A DNA stretch of 14,121 nt from Saccoglossus kowalevskii. Its lineage: Eukaryota > Hemichordata > Enteropneusta > Harrimaniidae. Positions 9,783 to 14,121 of the stretch are shown piece by piece. Made by a program: the position numbers and the translations under genes. How positions within the stretch are numbered: the first letter of the stretch is position 1; each line of letters begins with the position of its first letter. The stretch covers positions 139,023 to 153,143 of the forward strand of contig NW_003116466.1 of assembly GCF_000003605.2 (NCBI RefSeq), in the 5' to 3' direction. The notes beneath the pieces are model-generated. The model did not search any database, was not told the DNA's origin, and saw nothing but the letters and a program-made list of their open reading frames with translations.

Positions 9783-9847
9783 ATTCATATGCAAATTACG
9801 TTAATGCAGCTACGCGCGCAGCTACGTTCCACTGCATGCATATGAAT
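9783..9847. repeat. Hairpin-forming inverted repeat upstream of the transposase
   Basis: ATTCATATGCA (9783-9793) and TGCATATGAAT (9837-9847) are perfect 11-base arms. The loop holds CAGCTACG twice around CGCGC. It lies about 135 bases ahead of the gene start, inside the inverted repeats, so it may be part of the promoter or a transposase-binding site; that role is inference. Confidence 0.7.
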
Positions 9848-9982
9848 CCGTTGTGTTTGCATCTGTCGCTCACTTAGTCATATTACATTGTATTTTAGAA
9901 AATATTTTTCAACGATTTAATAGCTGTTTCAGGCAGGAAAGAGTATACCTGCAGCATATGCTAACTTGGACGACCAAAGAGT

Positions 9983-11892
9983 ATGTCTAAGATGGTTGCC
10001 TTTGAGAGTGCCTTTGAATACTTAGAAAAGAATAACAATGAAACTACTACACTGGATAATTTGCATTCTGTTATGGAAGTGAAGAGTGGACTAACTGATG
10101 ATGAACTCTACACTACAGCACACTTAAAAAGGGAACTACTGAGTCACTATGGGAACAAGGTATCCAATGCATATTCTTTTATTTTCAGTATCAAATGCAG
10201 AGACCTGTGTCCTTCTGGGGAGTGCTAGTGAGTTGGTGTCCAAATTCAATAAGGGGAATATTAGTCTGAAAGATGCCCTCACATCAGATATCATTTCTCA
10301 GCTACAGTCATCCATAAAGGAGTGGACCACATCCATGGCACCTTACCGCACAGCAAAGCTGTGGATTATGTATATGCACCTGGTGGGCATCCTACGATCA
10401 CTTATTCGATCAGCTCGTACTGGCAATTGGAAACTTTATCTTCAGACACTACATGAAATGCTTCCATATCTAGCAGCATCAGGTCACAATAATTATACAA
10501 AGTCACTTATGCTTTACCTAGAGAAAATGGATAAGTTGGAAGAAACACACCCTGCTGTATATATAAAATTTGTAGAAGGGCTGTTTGTACTTCGGCGCAG
10601 TGACAGTTATTGGGTAGGAATATTTAGTGATCTGTACATTGAGCAAGTTCTAATGGGTAGTATAAAATCTGTTGGCGGGCTGACTAGAGGGCGTGGTTTT
10701 CAGGAATCAACAAGTCTTATCTGTTTTTTTATCAATGCCCACATGTTGTGAAGTGCACAATACCATGCAGGAGGTGACATATCTATCAAACACCAGTACA
10801 GGGGTACACAAAGATCTTGTACCAACAAAGATCAAGCGTGATGCCAAAGATCTGCAGTCCGTTATTGATGATTATTTTCAAGAGAGAAAGCCATTTTCCA
10901 AGTATATTAAGGAGCTCTTGAGTTTGTCATCAGGAATCATAGCAGATGGGTCGGTAAATGTTGACTCTGCTGAAACTGTTGGTGCTACGATTCTGGAATC
11001 AATGGTGGGACAGTCAGTTTCAAAGTACAAATTCTCTAAAATACAACAAGTGAATACTTTAGCATCCTCGGTGTATGTGTCAGTTGGTGTTGAAAAGATC
11101 CAGATTGGTCCTCAACAGCTATGCCAGCGCCTCGTTGTTGCTGGCATTGGCACTATTGAACTCCATCCAACTGTGCTTATCCCACATCTTTATTTGACAA
11201 GAAATTGTTCATGCGACTTGCAGATAAAGCTGATTTACTGAATTGGCTAATCAAGAAGGTACCAGGATGTGTCATCACTGAGTTGCCCATCCGTCTGACT
11301 TATGTCATAGATGGAGGTGCACTATTACAGCAGCTGCCCTGGCCCAAGTCAACATCATATACCAATCTCTGCCAACTATGTGTGAAATGTGTATGCACCC
11401 ATTACCAGGATGCTATGATCATATTCGATGGCTACAGCAGTGGTCCTTCTTTCAATACAACTCATGTTGATATTGAGGTAGCTGGTAAGGAGGTTCTTGC
11501 AAACATTTATGGTTGTAAACATGGTTCAGATATGAATTTTGAATGAGCATCCAAATTCATCGAGAAAATGGCTTCCAGTGCAAGTTATCTCCTGCCAGAA
11601 TGACTTCCACCACATCAGATGCCACCAGATTTCACAGCCATCGAGTCTACATTCAAGTGGAGGCGTGGGTAGGTAACAACTTGGAGGCAACAAAATGGGG
11701 CTGGGTAATCTGTAAGACCCAGCATGAGTCTATCTTGAAGCCATACAGGATCAAGTGGCTGCACCAGAATCACTACTTATTAAGATCATTAAATGCAACT
11801 GCATTGGGAAGTGTGACAAAAACACATTTGTTCTTCTAAGAAAAATGGACTTCCATGTAACTTGGCATGTGGGCAATGTAAAGGGATAACAT
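9983..11892 (+). pseudogene. Transposon-encoded protein, XPG/FEN-like nuclease with C-terminal CXC cluster, internally deleted
   Basis: The start ATG at 9983 follows an in-frame TAA at 9962. Segments: frame 2 from 9983-10159 ([10 protein letters not shown]...[16 protein letters not shown]); frame 3 from 10188 (RTAKLWIMYMHLVGILRSLI, GNWKLYLQTLHEMLPYLAAS, VLRRSDSYWVGIFSDLYIEQ, GGLTRGRG); frame 1 from about 10725 (LSMPTCCEV, MQEVT, RDAKDL, RKPFSKY, VNVDSAETVG, LESMVGQSV); frame 3 from about 11196 (VIDGGALLQQLPWP, IIFDGYSSGPS). These match a large uncharacterised family in many animal genomes. DGG and FDGY resemble an XPG/FEN-type nuclease start. The next part of the family, including the DTDLL and GCDTTS blocks, is absent: after TTHVD near 11465 the text jumps to AGKEVLANIYG. 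TGA codons follow at 11544 and about 11600. The end holds HSHRVYIQVEAWVGN, then cysteines CNC-x3-C and C-x5-LPC-x3-C-x2-C (11794-11880), like a tesmin-type CXC domain. Clearly dead. Confidence 0.85.
10160..10199 (+). repeat. 28-bp frameshifting duplication or intron relic in the transposase
   Basis: GTATCCAATGCA (10160) and GTATCAAATGCA (10188) are near-identical and 28 bases apart, with a T-rich filler between. The filler ends in TTTTATTTTCAG, which looks like a 3' splice site, and the segment opens with AAG-GTAT, which looks like a donor. Splicing these 29 bases would not restore the frame, whereas removing 28 would, so a small duplication is the simpler reading. Confidence 0.6.
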
Positions 11893-12109
11893 GAAGCAAC
11901 AGACCAACACCAATTCTAGTAACCCTATAGATTAATGACACCCAAGTTAATGTGAAAATATTAGTTAAATTTCTCAAAATTTCAATGTCTGTCATATTAA
12001 ATGCTATCTAACAACTAAAGTGTATGTATTGAGTCATCTTGAATATTGAGTAATGTTATCATTATATATTTGACTGTACCTGGGTTTTGAATATATTCAG
12101 TACAATAGA
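11893..12109. other. 3' flank of the transposase pseudogene
   Basis: AT-rich sequence between the cysteine-rich end and the right subterminal repeats, with no coding content seen. A possible polyadenylation signal AATAAA lies just beyond, near 12151. The minus-strand 68-codon frame at 11789-11995 is a shadow of the cysteine cluster. Confidence 0.45.
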
Positions 12110-12730
12110 GTTGTTTTTTGAGTAGTTTTTTGCAGATTCTGAAATTTGTAATAAATCTAAACCTGAAAAATACATTCTGTTGCATTTATTTTGCCAAGCT
12201 GTTTAGGAAGATCCAATAATTATGTTTTTATCTTGGGTCCATGTATGTGACACATTTTCAGCTTTGTTATTTTTTCACAGTCGCCATCTTGGATTTTATC
12301 TATCTTTAGCTACTTTTAATGACATTTTGAAATTTTTAGTAAATTTAATACTGAAAAATATATACTATTGTGATTATTTTGCCAAGCTAATATGAATAGG
12401 CACATCATGCACGTTTTTATCTTAGTTGGTTCCATATTTATGACATATTTTCAGCTTTGTTATTTCTTATGGCGGCCATCTTGGATTTTACGTATATTTT
12501 GGTACTTTTGGTGTCCATTTTGACATTGCTAGTAAATTTAAAATTGAAAATACATATTATTGTGTTTGTCTTGTCAATCTGATATGAATAGGATATATAG
12601 ATATGAAGTTTTTATCTCAGCTTGTTTAATATTTATGACCTATTTTCAACTTTTATTTTCTTAACAGTGGCCATTTTGGAATTGACCTATTTTCAGGTAG
12701 TTCCCCAAGTCCGATTTTGGTAAACTATTT
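12110..12730. repeat. Three ~193-bp subterminal tandem units in the right arm
   Basis: Units are marked by CCATCTTGG at 12284, CCATCTTGG at 12476 and CCATTTTGG at 12671, spaced 192 and 195 bases. Each is preceded by a block like TTTATGACATATTTTCAGCTTTGTTATT. They are the inverted counterparts of the two shorter (150-base) units in the left arm, so the two arms differ in unit number and length. Confidence 0.82.
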
Positions 12731-12834
12731 TTTTCTTTAAAGTAGAGGTACTGAAGAGCTGAAAACCGCCAAGAAACCTTTTCCAACAATTTTGTTGAAT
12801 CTTCATGATTACAAATTGTTTAATGACTGGACTA

Positions 12835-13639
12835 TTTGGTCTTTGCCCAATCTAGACTTCTCGGCGCCACTTGAGTGATGGGCGCGTGGTTTGGGATTAC
12901 TATTTCATAGGGGTTGTCGGCTGGGTGAATTTTAAGTATTATCTAGTGTGCGTCCACAGCAACCATTCTTTATTTTTTATAATTATATTGTAATTATTTT
13001 CAGTAATTTTGAAAATCACAAGTTGGGTGTTGCTTAAATCTGTCAAAAAATGTCAACCCCTCGCTCATTTTAGTCAGTTGTACCTGTTACAAAAATGGAC
13101 TAGACATAATAACGGTCGTTATACCCGTCATTTTCAAACTGCAGTTGAAAAAGTGATTCATTCAAGGAAGGCACTTTCGATTTGACAAAATCCATCAAAC
13201 CGTTATAATAGAGTTTTCCGTCTGTATCCCTGACGTACTCTCCCACCTCGGTATAAAATCTGAATTTGATACATAATGCACCCGTAATGTAAAAACAACT
13301 TTTAGTTTGGCCCAAAACTGTTGCGAAACTGCAGCGTGTCCCGCTAAGAAACTTTACTTTGAGCCTTTCCGCCAACGACGAGTTCATTAATACTGGGGTT
13401 ACTCAACACTCAGGAGTTGTTTTGTAAATTACGCTATGTCAGGTGGACTTAGATGGTTATAACAATTTAAAATAACACTTTGAATGCATATACAACATAT
13501 AACCTGTTAATATATGGTAACCAACACGTGTCGTTTTGAAAACAGCGTTTTACCCGCATCTTGCAAGATAATGGAATGATTCCAATTGTGGGCGTGCCAA
13601 TACAATGGCGCCATCAAGTCTAGATTGGAAAAGACCCAA
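12835..13639. mobile_element. Nested ~805-bp element with its own inverted repeats
   Basis: Its ends are inverted copies: GGTCTTTGCCCAATCTAGACTT from 12838, and the complement of 13609-13637, GGGTCTTTTCCAATCTAGACTT. Similarity continues inward through GGCGCCA and a GGAATCAT/GGGATTACT block. The left transposon arm lacks this sequence altogether, so it was inserted after the DNA transposon formed. The exact target duplication is unclear: left flank CTGGACTA and right flank GTGTTTTGC against CTGGACTAAAAGTGTTTTGC, as read on the complement of the other arm. The superfamily is not recognised. Confidence 0.7.
13100..13387 (-). CDS. 95-codon hypothetical protein inside the nested element
   Basis: An open frame from ATG to stop fills the middle of the nested element. 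It reads MNSSLAERLKVKFLSG at the start, ALCIKFRFYTEVGEYVRD in the middle and LMDFVKSKVPSLNESLFQ followed by LQFENDGYNDRYYV at the end. I do not recognise it. The pattern of two strands, a helix-like FVKSKV segment and an acidic FENDGYND stretch recalls the ubiquitin-like PB1 fold with its acidic motif, but this is a guess from shape only. The amino-acid mix is protein-like and unlike the low-complexity chance frames elsewhere in the window. It might be a captured host exon, the remnant of a transposase, or chance. No signal peptide or membrane segment is visible. Confidence 0.35.
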   Translation of the reverse strand: MNSSLAERLKVKFLSGTRCSFATVLGQTKSCFYITGALCIKFRFYTEVGEYVRDTDGKLYYNGLMDFVKSKVPSLNESLFQLQFENDGYNDRYYV

Positions 13640-13704
13640 GTGTTTTGCAAAGTTCCAACATATATTGCTAACTGACTGTCCGAATAATTCTCAGAATGGC
13701 TGTA

Positions 13705-13708
13705 ATAT
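13705..13708. repeat. Target-site duplication, right copy (ATAT)
   Basis: Matches 9256-9259, immediately outside the right end of the DNA transposon. Confidence 0.7.
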
Positions 13709-14121
13709 ATCTGACAATAACAGACAATCTATGGATACAATGAATAACAAATATGGGCAGTATTTGTGTGATTTATGCCTGACTACTGATATGATAATTG
13801 CTAATGGTTGTATTGTAGGTGATCTAATGGGAAAAATAACTTGCTTCCGATATAATGGTGTCAGCCAAGTTGATTGCTGTGTGGTTCAAAAATCATTTTT
13901 GCCAAAGATCAACTACTTAAAAATCAATGAATTAAGTCATATATCTGATCACTGTTCACTATCTTTAGCTATAAATACCAACTATGTTAATGAACACAGC
14001 ATTGACATCTCATTGACTCCATACAAAAAATATAATTGGAATAACTCCTCAAAGGAAAACTTTGAAACTCAGCTAAACTCTAAGGATTCAGTAGACAAAA
14101 TTAATACTTTACTTGATAACC
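13705..14121 (+). pseudogene. LINE ORF2, C-terminal half of the endonuclease (partial)
   Basis: The frame starting ATA-TCT-GAC at 13707 is open to the window end. It shows NNKYGQYLCDLCLTTDMIIA, then NGCIVGDLMGKITCFRYNG, SQVDCCVVQ and ISDHCSLSLAI, where Ser-Asp-His completes the catalytic set of the AP-type endonuclease. The linker PYKKYNWNNSSKENFETQL follows, heading for the reverse transcriptase. It continues the half that ends at 9259. No stop is seen in about 138 codons, so this part is better preserved than the first half. Confidence 0.87.

Larger units (their letters stand above)
9260..13704. mobile_element. DNA transposon with long inverted repeats, Academ-like (tentative)
   Basis: The outer ends match inverted: TTCAGCCGTTCTGAGAATTA from 9260 against the complement of 13704 inward, with two mismatches in the first nine bases and then none until about 9298. 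Repeat homology continues inward to about 9750 on the left and about 12300 on the right. The element is 4445 bp, of which about 805 bp is a later insertion. It is flanked by ATAT duplications and sits inside a LINE ORF. It carries one large pseudogene. The superfamily label rests on the resemblance of the gene to an XPG/FEN-like nuclease family and on the short target duplication. The DDE-free gene content could also mean an unclassified superfamily or a passenger gene. Confidence 0.85.
12300..13704. repeat. Right terminal inverted repeat, interrupted by a nested insertion
   Basis: About 600 bases pair with the left arm once 12835-13639 is removed. The block 12690-12835 is complementary to 9329-9470, including CCCCAAGTCCGATTTTGGTAAAC against the left GTTTACCAAAATTGGACTTGGGG, and 13640-13704 is complementary to 9260-9325. 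Confidence 0.8.
8290..14121 (+). mobile_element. LINE (non-LTR retrotransposon), split by a DNA transposon
   Basis: An ORF1 tail and the ORF2 endonuclease start lie at about 8290-9259. The rest of the endonuclease resumes at 13705 and continues out of the window. Removing 9260-13708 restores the ORF2 frame across the junction (D-D-I-S-D), so the two parts are one element. The 5' boundary is not defined; the reverse transcriptase should lie just beyond 14121. Clade is uncertain, possibly CR1/L2-like. Confidence 0.82.

Overview
The window looks like AT-rich nuclear DNA from an invertebrate animal, probably marine. The grounds are a graveyard of metazoan-type transposons, long gene-free AT-rich spacers, many short TACATGTA-like palindromes, and no bacterial operon structure. 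Species cannot be named from sequence alone. I see no intact host gene and no RNA gene.

Layout. (1) Positions 1-2943 are the 3' part of a DIRS-type tyrosine-recombinase retrotransposon. It holds a broken reverse transcriptase/RNase H, a broken tyrosine recombinase with its centre missing, a 3' noncoding stretch, an internal complementary region (2497-2622) and a right terminal repeat (2837-2943). (2) Positions 2944-8290 are noncoding. They contain a GGTCTCAAA cluster (5128-5233), a CpG-dense patch (5555-5830), a near-perfect 41-bp palindrome (6471-6511) and a tandem array with ~150-bp units (about 6945-7535). (3) From about 8290 to 9259 there is a LINE: the end of an Asn-rich ORF1, then the endonuclease start of ORF2. 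(4) The LINE endonuclease is split by a 4445-bp DNA transposon (9260-13704) with long inverted repeats and an ATAT target duplication. The LINE resumes in frame at 13705 and runs off the window.

The DNA transposon is the most interesting object. Its single large gene (9983-11892, now a pseudogene) belongs to a widespread animal family that I recognise by motifs: RTAKLW, RRSD.YW, IEQ.LM, GGLT.GRG, DGG.LL, FDGY and a C-terminal CXC-like cysteine cluster. The DGG/FDGY part resembles an XPG/FEN-like nuclease. The Academ superfamily is known for an XPG-type nuclease and short target duplications, so Academ-like is a reasonable but unproven label. Most of the nuclease has been deleted here. The right arm holds a second, nested inverted-repeat element of about 805 bp (12835-13639) with its own 95-codon reading frame on the minus strand.

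Order of events, by nesting: the LINE landed first, the DNA transposon inserted into its ORF2, then the ~805-bp element inserted into the right arm of the transposon. The DIRS element is separate and cannot be ordered against these.
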